Assembly (NCBI RefSeq): GCF_011189575.1
Contig: NZ_PUJW01000059.1
Span: 1-5,921, forward strand
DNA from: Photorhabdus cinerea
GTDB taxonomy: Bacteria > Pseudomonadota > Gammaproteobacteria > Enterobacterales > Enterobacteriaceae
Length of the DNA: 5,921 nucleotides
Direction: 5' to 3'
Part shown: one piece after another, positions 1 through 5,234 of the stretch
How the letters are laid out: each line of letters opens with the position of its first letter
How positions within the stretch are numbered: position 1 is the first letter of the stretch
The notes under the pieces: generated by a model
Seen by the model: the letters and a program-made list of their open reading frames with translations, nothing else
What the model was told of the DNA's origin: nothing
Database searches by the model: none
Program-made: the position numbers and the translations under genes

Positions 1-1
1 C

Positions 2-586
2 TCGCTGGTGTTGCAGATTTCTGCATTGCGCGCGGCTGGGTGGCCTAAGGAAAATACAGAGGTATGTACCCGGTTTGCGGCGGATCTGGTCTCCGCAATG
101 GGGGCTGTTGCTGAAACTTGTGAGCGGCTGTTGAACAATTTTCAGGTACTCAGGTTACAGCCTCTGCTGGGTTCTGTATTGGGGGAAAAGTTGCTGCTTA
201 AGGTAATGGATAGGATTGGCTTTGTTGTGAAATTAGGCGGTTGGGCCGGGATAGTTGGGGTGTTATGGGACGGGTATCATGCAGTAGATGAGATATTTTT
301 CAAAAAAAATAAAAGCCTGGGAATTGCCTATCTGGTCTCTGCAATAAGTGGAGGGCTGTTGGTTTTCTGTTCCTTGGGACCGGTAGGTATTGTTATTACC
401 CTGCTGTTTTACTTTGGTGCCAATATCTATCTGGAAATGAAGAAGAAAAATGAGATCCAGAAATGGTTGATGGCTTGCTTGTGGCGCAAAATTCCGGCAG
501 GTGAAGAGGATATTCCTGCTATCTGGCCCGATAGCAGAATGGAAATGGACGCTTTTAATAAATTAATGACTTCGGCGGAGGCGTAG
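2..586 (+). CDS. C-terminal part of a probable VasX / BTH_I2691-type T6SS effector (5' truncated by window)
   Basis: The reading frame is open to the left edge, so this is the last 194 codons of a longer protein; the GTG at position 8 is an internal valine, not a start. The visible part begins with an amphipathic helical stretch. Two or three hydrophobic segments follow: about residues 75-97 (around GGWAGIVGVLWDG), 105-124 and 125-146. A lysine-rich patch (EMKKKNE) and a polar tail ending TSAEA close the protein. VasX-type effectors are known as long proteins with a VasX N-terminal domain and C-terminal membrane segments that permeabilise target membranes, and their immunity gene lies directly downstream. 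The layout here fits that: two membrane-protein genes follow 2 bases after the stop. The assignment rests on C-terminal style and context because the diagnostic N-terminus is missing. Another pore-forming cargo protein, or a structural membrane protein, is possible. Confidence 0.6.
   Translation, partial: SLVLQISALRAAGWPKENTEVCTRFAADLVSAMGAVAETCERLLNNFQVLRLQPLLGSVLGEKLLLKVMDRIGFVVKLGGWAGIVGVLWDGYHAVDEIFFKKNKSLGIAYLVSAISGGLLVFCSLGPVGIVITLLFYFGANIYLEMKKKNEIQKWLMACLWRKIPAGEEDIPAIWPDSRMEMDAFNKLMTSAEA
577..581 (+). promoter_or_regulatory. Ribosome binding site of first DUF6708-like gene, inside the preceding gene
   Basis: GGAGG lies 7 bases before the ATG at 589. It sits inside the last codons of the effector gene, so translation of the first downstream gene is probably coupled to that of the effector. 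The same arrangement recurs before the second copy. Confidence 0.7.
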
Positions 587-588
587 TT

Positions 589-1650
589 ATGCAATTAGAT
601 GGATTGTATATACCCTATAAATTGAATCGTTCGTTGACTCAGCAAGAGAAAGACGATCAATTTTATCAGGGAAAACCGACTAGAATAGAGGGAAAAGATG
701 GTCGGTATATTGTTGATTACAATACAGTGATCCGTATGAACTCCACTTATATGGAAACGGTAGATAAAAACTATAGAGACAAGGGATTTATCAGTTCACT
801 ATCCGCGACGCTATTTTTTGGTTATTTAGGTATGGCCTTATTTTCTATTGGTTACACAATTTACCAATATATAAAAGGAGATCATGAAATACTGCTAAGT
901 CTTTTGATTTTTTTACCTGCTGCTATATTTATTTTATATTTCAGTGGAAAGTTTACCTTAAAAGAGTGGTTTGCGACGACGCATTACCCAATTAGGTTTA
1001 ACCGCAAAACTCAGATGATCCATGTCTACCGTTTTAATGGCACGGTATTATCGGTTCCTTGGAAAGAGGTATTTTTTACCCGGACAATAGGAAAAGGTAA
1101 GATGCAGGAATGGAGTATCTACGGTCATATTCTGGCAGACGATCAAGAAACGGTATTGGATACCTTTAGCCTTGGGCTTTCCGGCTTGAGGGAAATGATG
1201 CCGGGTTATTGGGAATTTATTCGCTGCTATATGGAAGAAGCGTGTTTACAGGAACAGGCGGATATTATCTTATTATGCCCTCCCATTGAGAAACGGAAAG
1301 AAAGCTATGTTTTTGGATTACAGTACCAAATACGGATAACTTCTCGTCTGGAATGGTTATTTGAGATTATACAATTACCTATAACCTTATTGACCAGTAT
1401 CGCTCGCTATGTTGGTATGAAAACTAGCAAAATGCCGCAATGGCCTCAGGAAGTGAAAGAGGCTTGTCAGGTTGATCCTGATGATCCAATTAATGTCAGT
1501 GCCGCTAATAATCCCGTGCATTTATGGCGTTATATTTTGGCGAATCAGACGCGGGAAGAACGTCAGGCGTTATATGATCGTAAATCATCGGCACATACGC
1601 GTTTGCAAGAAAAAATTGCAATGGCTCATTCAACTTCGGCGGAGGAGTAA
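589..1650 (+). CDS. DUF6708-like membrane protein, copy 1; probable immunity protein
   Basis: This 353-aa protein has a polar N-terminus (1-67) containing the phrase MNSTYMETVDKNY (50-62), which I recognise as typical of DUF6708 proteins. Two membrane segments follow (about 68-92 and 100-119). Next comes a beta-rich stretch (131-165, RFNRKTQMIHVYRFNG then VPWKEVFF) that reads like a PH-type fold. A polar region with Y/W/C-rich helices leads to a third hydrophobic segment (about 254-277) and a conserved polar tail (283-345). It starts 2 bases after the effector stop, with GGAGG at 577-581. DUF6708 genes are commonly found beside T6SS effectors, but I know of no firmly established biochemical role. 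Immunity against the upstream membrane-active effector is inferred from position, topology and duplication. Its last residues, TSAEE, resemble the effector tail TSAEA. The closest relative in the window is the next gene. Confidence 0.8.
   Translation: MQLDGLYIPYKLNRSLTQQEKDDQFYQGKPTRIEGKDGRYIVDYNTVIRMNSTYMETVDKNYRDKGFISSLSATLFFGYLGMALFSIGYTIYQYIKGDHEILLSLLIFLPAAIFILYFSGKFTLKEWFATTHYPIRFNRKTQMIHVYRFNGTVLSVPWKEVFFTRTIGKGKMQEWSIYGHILADDQETVLDTFSLGLSGLREMMPGYWEFIRCYMEEACLQEQADIILLCPPIEKRKESYVFGLQYQIRITSRLEWLFEIIQLPITLLTSIARYVGMKTSKMPQWPQEVKEACQVDPDDPINVSAANNPVHLWRYILANQTREERQALYDRKSSAHTRLQEKIAMAHSTSAEE
1641..1645 (+). promoter_or_regulatory. Ribosome binding site of second DUF6708-like gene, inside copy 1
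   Basis: GGAGG lies 7 bases before the ATG at 1653, within the last codons of copy 1. It is the duplicate of the site at 577-581, with the same spacing and flanks, which supports coupled translation of the two copies. Confidence 0.7.
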
Positions 1651-1652
1651 TT

Positions 1653-2711
1653 ATGCAATTAGATGGATTGTATATCCCTTATAAACTGAATCGTTCGTTG
1701 ACTCAGCAAGAGAAAGACGATCAATTTTATCAGGGAAAACCGACTAGAATAGAGGGAAAAGATGGTCGGTATATTGTTGATTATAATACAGTGATCCGTA
1801 TGAACTCCACTTATATGGAGACAGTAGATAAGAACTATAGAGAGAAGGGATTTATCAGTTCACTATCCGCGACTCTATTTTTTGGTTATTTAGGATTATC
1901 GTTATTTTTCACTGTTATTATGATTTCCCAGGGTTTCAATGGAAATTATGAGATCTTAGCTGGTTTTTTTATTTTTCAACTGGTTGCCATGTTTTTTTTA
2001 TATTTCAGTGGCAAATTTATCTTGAAAGAGTGGTTTGCGACGACACACTACCCAATTCGCTTTAACCGCAAAACCCAAATGATCCATGTTTACCGTTTTA
2101 ATGGCACGGTATTATCGGTTCCCTGGAAAGAGGTATTTTTTACCCGGACAATGGGGAAAGGTAAGATGCCGGAATGGAGTATCTACGGTCATATTCTGGC
2201 AGACGATCAGGTAACAGTATTAGAGACATTTAGTCTGGGGCTTTCTGGTTATTTGGAATTGATGTCGGGTTATTGGGAGTTTATTCGCTGTTATATGGAG
2301 GAGGAGTGTTTACAGGAGCAGGCGGATATTATCGCTTTATGTCCTCCCATTGAGAAACAGAAAGAAAGTTATATTTTTGGATTACAGTATCTGATGCTGA
2401 TGGGTTCTCGTTTGGACTGGTTTTTTGGATGGATAATACTGCCAGTTGCTCTAATTACCAGTGTTGCCCGTTATATTGCGGTGCAGACCAGCAAAATACC
2501 GCAATGGCCTCAGGAGGTGGAAGAGGCTTGTCAGGTTGATCCTGATGACCCGATTAATGTCAGTGCCGCTAATAATCCCGTGCATTTATGGCGTTATGTG
2601 TTGGTGAATCAGACGCGGGAAGAACGTCGGGCATTATATGATCGTCAGTTATCAGCATATACCCGTTTGCAAGAGAAGATTGCAATGGCTCATTCATCTA
2701 CGGATAAATAA
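1653..2711 (+). CDS. DUF6708-like membrane protein, copy 2; probable immunity protein
   Basis: This 352-aa paralogue of the preceding gene aligns with it from end to end without a gap. By hand count, 286 of 352 residues match (about 81%). Residues 1-81 differ at one position only (D64E). The blocks 124-166 and 291-315 are identical. By contrast, 22 of 34 positions differ in 82-115 and 19 of 36 differ in 247-282, which are the predicted membrane segments. It starts 2 bases after copy 1 and ends AHSSTDK, unlike copy 1. No promoter is visible between the copies, so they are probably co-transcribed with the effector. The likely role is immunity, either to the same effector or to a related variant. 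The membrane-segment divergence would fit recognition of a different membrane-inserted toxin. A membrane-chaperone or adaptor role is the main alternative. Confidence 0.8.
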   Translation: MQLDGLYIPYKLNRSLTQQEKDDQFYQGKPTRIEGKDGRYIVDYNTVIRMNSTYMETVDKNYREKGFISSLSATLFFGYLGLSLFFTVIMISQGFNGNYEILAGFFIFQLVAMFFLYFSGKFILKEWFATTHYPIRFNRKTQMIHVYRFNGTVLSVPWKEVFFTRTMGKGKMPEWSIYGHILADDQVTVLETFSLGLSGYLELMSGYWEFIRCYMEEECLQEQADIIALCPPIEKQKESYIFGLQYLMLMGSRLDWFFGWIILPVALITSVARYIAVQTSKIPQWPQEVEEACQVDPDDPINVSAANNPVHLWRYVLVNQTREERRALYDRQLSAYTRLQEKIAMAHSSTDK

Positions 2712-2721
2712 AGGCAAGCAT

Positions 2722-2839
2722 ATGAACGAAATTATTGTTCCCGGTTTTGTTTTCAACGCGGCTATTTTTCCTGGAAAAAACCGACAAAGGTGTAATGATA
2801 GAAGAGGTTAAAGGTGAAAAGGTAAAAAACGAAAAGTAA
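2722..2839 (+). pseudogene. Possible small ORF or gene remnant, frame-broken
   Basis: An ATG at 2722, with a weak AAGG 7 bases upstream, opens 29 codons beginning MNEIIVPGFVFNAAIF and stops at 2809-2811. From about 2774 a second frame reads EKTDKGVMIEEVKGEKVKNEK and stops at 2837-2839. Its composition looks more protein-like than the first frame's arginine-rich end. A shift near the A6 run (2775-2780) would join the two. This could be the debris of a gene or chance, and I recognise no family. Sequencing error at the A run is another possibility. Confidence 0.2.
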
Positions 2840-2863
2840 TTGTCTCATGCAGGGAGAATTGAA

Positions 2864-2880
2864 ATTAACATTCAGTTAAT
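2864..2880. repeat. Inverted repeat, 6-base arms (ATTAAC / GTTAAT)
   Basis: The arms 2864-2869 and 2875-2880 are perfect reverse complements around a 5-base spacer. The site lies 81 bases before the next start codon. It could be a half-site pair for a regulator or a weak hairpin; arms this short also arise by chance in AT-rich DNA. Confidence 0.3.
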
Positions 2881-2930
2881 CGCTCCTGCTCGCGTGAATG
2901 AAAGTATTGTGTAATACAAGAGAAACCGTA

Positions 2931-2944
2931 ATTTTAATTAAAAT
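2931..2944. promoter_or_regulatory. Perfect 14-base AT-only palindrome with a -10-like hexamer
   Basis: ATTTTAATTAAAAT reads the same on both strands and ends 17 bases before the ATG at 2962. It contains TTTAAT (2933-2938), a 5 of 6 match to the sigma-70 -10 consensus. No -35 hexamer stands at 16-18 bases; the best is TTGTGT at 2907, 20 bases away. If this is a promoter, the transcript leader would be very short. An operator for a dimeric regulator is equally possible. Confidence 0.3.
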
Positions 2945-2961
2945 GATTGATTGGAGTTCTT

Positions 2962-3720
2962 ATGAAAAAGTTGAGTATCGTCCTTTGGTTAGGTTTGATT
3001 ATTGATTTAATAGCTATCGGAGGATTTTTTTATTATTTGCAGTTACAGCAGACAGCTCTGGATAGTTTAACTTATCAGGATCAAGAGGCTCTTAAGGAGT
3101 TTTATCCTATTGCGAAACTGATAGTAATTGCTATTGCGATACAGATAGTCAGTGTATTATTGCTTTTTGTTCATAAAAAGCTGGCGCTTTTTTTGGCTAT
3201 GTTGTCTGGTTGTATAACGCTTCCCTTGGGATGTATGTATGTAATCGGTTTTCTTATGAGTTATAATAACTTCCGTTTTGCTGAATTACAGACATTTGAT
3301 TCAGTAAATAGAAAGCAACTTTCTCCCTACTTGTGTTTTCGTCAGGAACGTTTTTATATCACTACGGTCATATTAGGTGTGGCTGCTGTTGTGCAATTCA
3401 GTATTACCGCCTCAATGGGGATATTATTAGTTGTTGCTGCAATCGCGTCTGCCTTTAATGGTATTCGTCTGACTAATCGGCCTGTATTGGGTATTTATGG
3501 CGATCAATTGGTAATTACACCTTCTCTATTCAGTAAAACCTATCAGGTAAGTAGTAAACAGGTAACGATGAAGAGAAAAGGTAAAAATACGATTAGCTTT
3601 ATTATCCAGACTGATTCATTGAAAGAAACTGTGAATATTAAGCTAAACCTTATTAAAACCACTGATGATGTTGGTGTTGAAGAAATTGAAAAGAAATTAA
3701 CAAAACAAGGATCTTTATAA
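2962..3720 (+). CDS. Unrecognised multi-pass membrane protein with a polar C-terminal domain
   Basis: I chose the ATG at 2962 because GGAG (2953-2956) stands 5 bases upstream. An in-frame TTG at 2947 would add five residues but has no such site. The 252-aa product has hydrophobic segments at about 4-26, 50-70, 74-100, 131-147 and 150-168. A soluble tail (about 172-252) follows, beginning NRPVLGIYGDQLVITPS, rich in alternating beta-like stretches and ending in a Lys/Glu helix. The tail resembles a bacterial PH-like domain in style only. I do not recognise the family. The stop overlaps the PAAR start by one base, so its translation is tied to a T6SS spike component. Size and topology would suit an immunity protein; TsiV2, the VasX immunity protein, is also a roughly 250-aa membrane protein, but I see no evidence of homology. 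The gene is AT-rich: 20 G/C in 60 bases at 3001-3060. Confidence 0.8.
   Translation: MKKLSIVLWLGLIIDLIAIGGFFYYLQLQQTALDSLTYQDQEALKEFYPIAKLIVIAIAIQIVSVLLLFVHKKLALFLAMLSGCITLPLGCMYVIGFLMSYNNFRFAELQTFDSVNRKQLSPYLCFRQERFYITTVILGVAAVVQFSITASMGILLVVAAIASAFNGIRLTNRPVLGIYGDQLVITPSLFSKTYQVSSKQVTMKRKGKNTISFIIQTDSLKETVNIKLNLIKTTDDVGVEEIEKKLTKQGSL
3707..3711 (+). promoter_or_regulatory. Ribosome binding site of the PAAR gene
   Basis: AAGGA sits 8 bases before the ATG at 3720, inside the end of the upstream membrane-protein gene. It fixes the start that overlaps the upstream stop as TAATG. Confidence 0.6.
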
Positions 3721-3977
3721 TGAAAGGCATTATCCGTATTCACGATAAAACAACTCATGGCGGTCAGGTGCTGAGTGGTTCGCAAAAAATGAAATTCGGC
3801 GGTCTCGGTGTTGCACGTAAAACCGATCCGGTTTCCTGCCCGAAACACGGTAATACCACGATTATCGAAGGTCATCCCACGATAAAAGATAACGGCTTGC
3901 CGGTGGCCTTTCATGGTCACCGCTGTGGTTGTGGCTGCACGCTGATGACTTCTTTAAATAATGCAACAGTGAGTTAA
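3720..3977 (+). CDS. PAAR-domain T6SS spike-tip protein
   Basis: At 85 aa this is a single compact PAAR domain with no N- or C-terminal toxin extension. Family landmarks seen are THGGQVLSGS (12-21), the GVARKTDPVSCPKHG stretch (29-43), an IIEGHPTIKDNG turn (48-59) and PVAFHGHRCGCGC (61-73). PAAR proteins form a small cone that caps the VgrG trimer, sharpens the T6SS spike and can anchor cargo. Known members hold zinc through three His and one Cys; candidates here are H13, C40, H43, H65 and H67, and the CGCGC cluster could also contribute. It overlaps the upstream membrane-protein stop by one base, and the next T6SS gene begins 3 bases after its stop. It probably serves a separate VgrG outside the window and may carry effectors non-covalently. 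Confidence 0.93.
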   Translation: MKGIIRIHDKTTHGGQVLSGSQKMKFGGLGVARKTDPVSCPKHGNTTIIEGHPTIKDNGLPVAFHGHRCGCGCTLMTSLNNATVS

Positions 3978-3980
3978 TTT

Positions 3981-5234
3981 ATGCCTGTAGATATGAGTGC
4001 TATTCCCATACCGGCAGAGCGTAAGCCGGTGCCGATAATAAAACGTTGGCTAATTGCACTGATGATATTCATATCATTGGGTGGTTGCGCCACCGTTATG
4101 TACTGGCCCGTTGGTGTGCCAATTCACACCCCTTGGTTCTGGTGCTGTTTTCTGGTTTTCCCATTTTTGGCTTGGGCCGGTGTGTTTGGTATCAGGTGCT
4201 TGTGTTACCAGATCTGCCAGATATGGTCTGATAGTTGGGATTATGAGCGTGAGGTCTGTTTATATCAGGAGACACAACGCGGTCAGCGTTATTTAAATGT
4301 GCTGGCTCATGTGGTTGATCTTCCGCAAACAGTGATGACAGGTTCACTGGCGACTCAGTTAATGGCACAAAAGGTTGTATTACCTTCATGGGGGGATATG
4401 ACTCATGGTCAAGTTGTGCGTCAGATACGTTTCGCTATGCCAGAACGTCCGAGCCGTGAGCTGCTTTACGAAAAAATGGCAGCGCTGTTAGCTGATGAGG
4501 CTCTGACCACTGCATTGCGTCAGTTATCTATTCATTATACGGTTTTCTCGTCGTTACAGATTGATGTGGGTTTAGATGCTGCGGAATATGAAGCTATCTG
4601 GCAGTCAGTCTGGGAAGCTTCGGGTATCCGTACTCCGTTATCAATATTGCCGGGCACGGGGTTAGCTATTATTGATAATTGGCTGGATACCTTCCACCAT
4701 AATGCGGTTTTACTGATAGTGGCTATTCGGCTGGCGACAGAAGTGATGGACGGGCAGGGTGATACCGCCGTTGTGTTATTGCTGAATTCAACACCCGTTC
4801 GCCAATCTACTTTGTTCGTACCACAGCGTGAACCTATCTCTACGGTGCAAGCCACAATACACCGGCCCGAACTAACCCGGGGTGATGACATGAAATATGC
4901 ATTGTCGCAGGCGTTACTGTGGGCTGATATTCCTTCCGAATCAATTCATCAACTGTGGTTCTCAGGTATGGGATGCGATAACCAGTCTCAGGCGATATTT
5001 ACGCCATTAATTGATCAACTGCCCAATGTGGGAGAGCAGACTGAAAGGCAGTGTGATATTGACGTTCAAACCGGTTTCACCGGCATAGCTTCGCCTTGGT
5101 TAGCGGCTGCCGTCGCTATTGATGCCGTAACCAGCCAAAAGCAGGCGCAATTAGTTATGAGTACGCCTGCACTCGATAGACTTATTCCCTGGTTTATGGT
5201 GATTAAACCGGTGGAAACACAGGAGGCAGTATGA
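3981..5234 (+). CDS. T6SS-cluster inner-membrane protein with a thiolase/ketosynthase-like C-terminal half
   Basis: This 417-aa protein is of a type I associate with PAAR-tssM neighbourhoods of enteric T6SS clusters, but I know no established name. It has a short cytoplasmic N-terminus, then two membrane segments (about 23-45 and 53-75). A basic stretch and a long soluble domain follow (about 80-410). In the soluble part, residues 304-347 (SQALLWADIPSESIHQLWF, then GMGCDNQSQ) and 365-386 (GFTGIASPWLAAAVAIDAV) read like the ketosynthase patterns leading to HGTGTxxND and GHTxGAAG. The catalytic His position is Phe366, so enzyme activity is unlikely. The fold is inferred from pattern only. The start at 3981 has only a weak AGTGAG upstream and may rely on coupling to PAAR. 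The stop overlaps the tssM start as ATGA. A structural or assembly role with TssM is inferred. Confidence 0.8.
   Translation: MPVDMSAIPIPAERKPVPIIKRWLIALMIFISLGGCATVMYWPVGVPIHTPWFWCCFLVFPFLAWAGVFGIRCLCYQICQIWSDSWDYEREVCLYQETQRGQRYLNVLAHVVDLPQTVMTGSLATQLMAQKVVLPSWGDMTHGQVVRQIRFAMPERPSRELLYEKMAALLADEALTTALRQLSIHYTVFSSLQIDVGLDAAEYEAIWQSVWEASGIRTPLSILPGTGLAIIDNWLDTFHHNAVLLIVAIRLATEVMDGQGDTAVVLLLNSTPVRQSTLFVPQREPISTVQATIHRPELTRGDDMKYALSQALLWADIPSESIHQLWFSGMGCDNQSQAIFTPLIDQLPNVGEQTERQCDIDVQTGFTGIASPWLAAAVAIDAVTSQKQAQLVMSTPALDRLIPWFMVIKPVETQEAV
5221..5226 (+). promoter_or_regulatory. Strong ribosome binding site of the tssM-like gene
   Basis: AGGAGG lies 4 bases before the ATG at 5231, within the last codons of the preceding gene. 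It supports the ATG that overlaps the upstream stop as ATGA, a start not closed within this window. Confidence 0.75.

Larger units (their letters stand above)
569..2711 (+). repeat. Tandem gene duplication, unit length 1064 bases
   Basis: The second unit is offset by exactly 1064 bases. Similarity begins about 20 bases before the start codons: 569-591 matches 1633-1655 at 21 of 23 positions. It therefore includes the ribosome binding site and the last codons of the preceding gene. The first 240 coding bases differ at about ten sites, mostly silent, while the membrane-segment regions are much more diverged. This uneven pattern suggests gene conversion or recombination of the flanks, selection on the membrane segments, or both. 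Confidence 0.85.
2712..2961. other. Intergenic gap between immunity-like genes and the next membrane-protein gene
   Basis: About 250 bases hold no convincing gene. A 29-codon ORF begins near the left end (2722). A run of codons in another frame (2774-2839) ends in a lysine-rich tail. The right part carries three small dyads and an AT-rich stretch before the next start. I see no terminator hairpin followed by a T run, and no well-spaced sigma-70 promoter. TTGAAA at 2859 has no partner at usable spacing, and TTTAAT at 2933 lacks a good -35 element. The break in tight gene packing makes this the likeliest place for a transcript boundary or a recombination junction. Confidence 0.6.

Noticed and set aside
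8..10. GTG at position 8 as the start of the first gene
   Set aside because: The frame continues to the left edge through TCG and CTG with no stop and there is no ribosome binding site, so it is an internal codon.
1472..1684. 70-codon + strand ORF across the copy 1 to copy 2 junction
   Set aside because: It lies in another frame within the two well-supported paralogues and has no coding character of its own.
2742..2783. Inverted repeat CGGTTTT / AAAACCG as a terminator
   Set aside because: The 7-base arms enclose a 28-base loop and no T run follows on the + strand, so it does not look like an intrinsic terminator.
3543..3920. 125-codon - strand ORF opposite the end of the membrane-protein gene and PAAR
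   Set aside because: It is opposite two genes with strong start signals and family support; no binding site or recognisable motif.
4077..4092. LGGC in the 417-aa protein as a lipoprotein signal
   Set aside because: The cysteine is preceded by a roughly 22-residue polar N-terminus and followed closely by a second membrane segment, which fits an inner-membrane protein rather than a lipoprotein.
4046..4389. Several short ORFs on both strands inside the 417-aa gene
   Set aside because: They are frame shadows of a long coding region with clear membrane segments and soluble domain.
4535..4891. 118-codon - strand ORF inside the 417-aa gene
   Set aside because: The opposite strand codes for the conserved soluble domain; the - strand product has no recognisable features.
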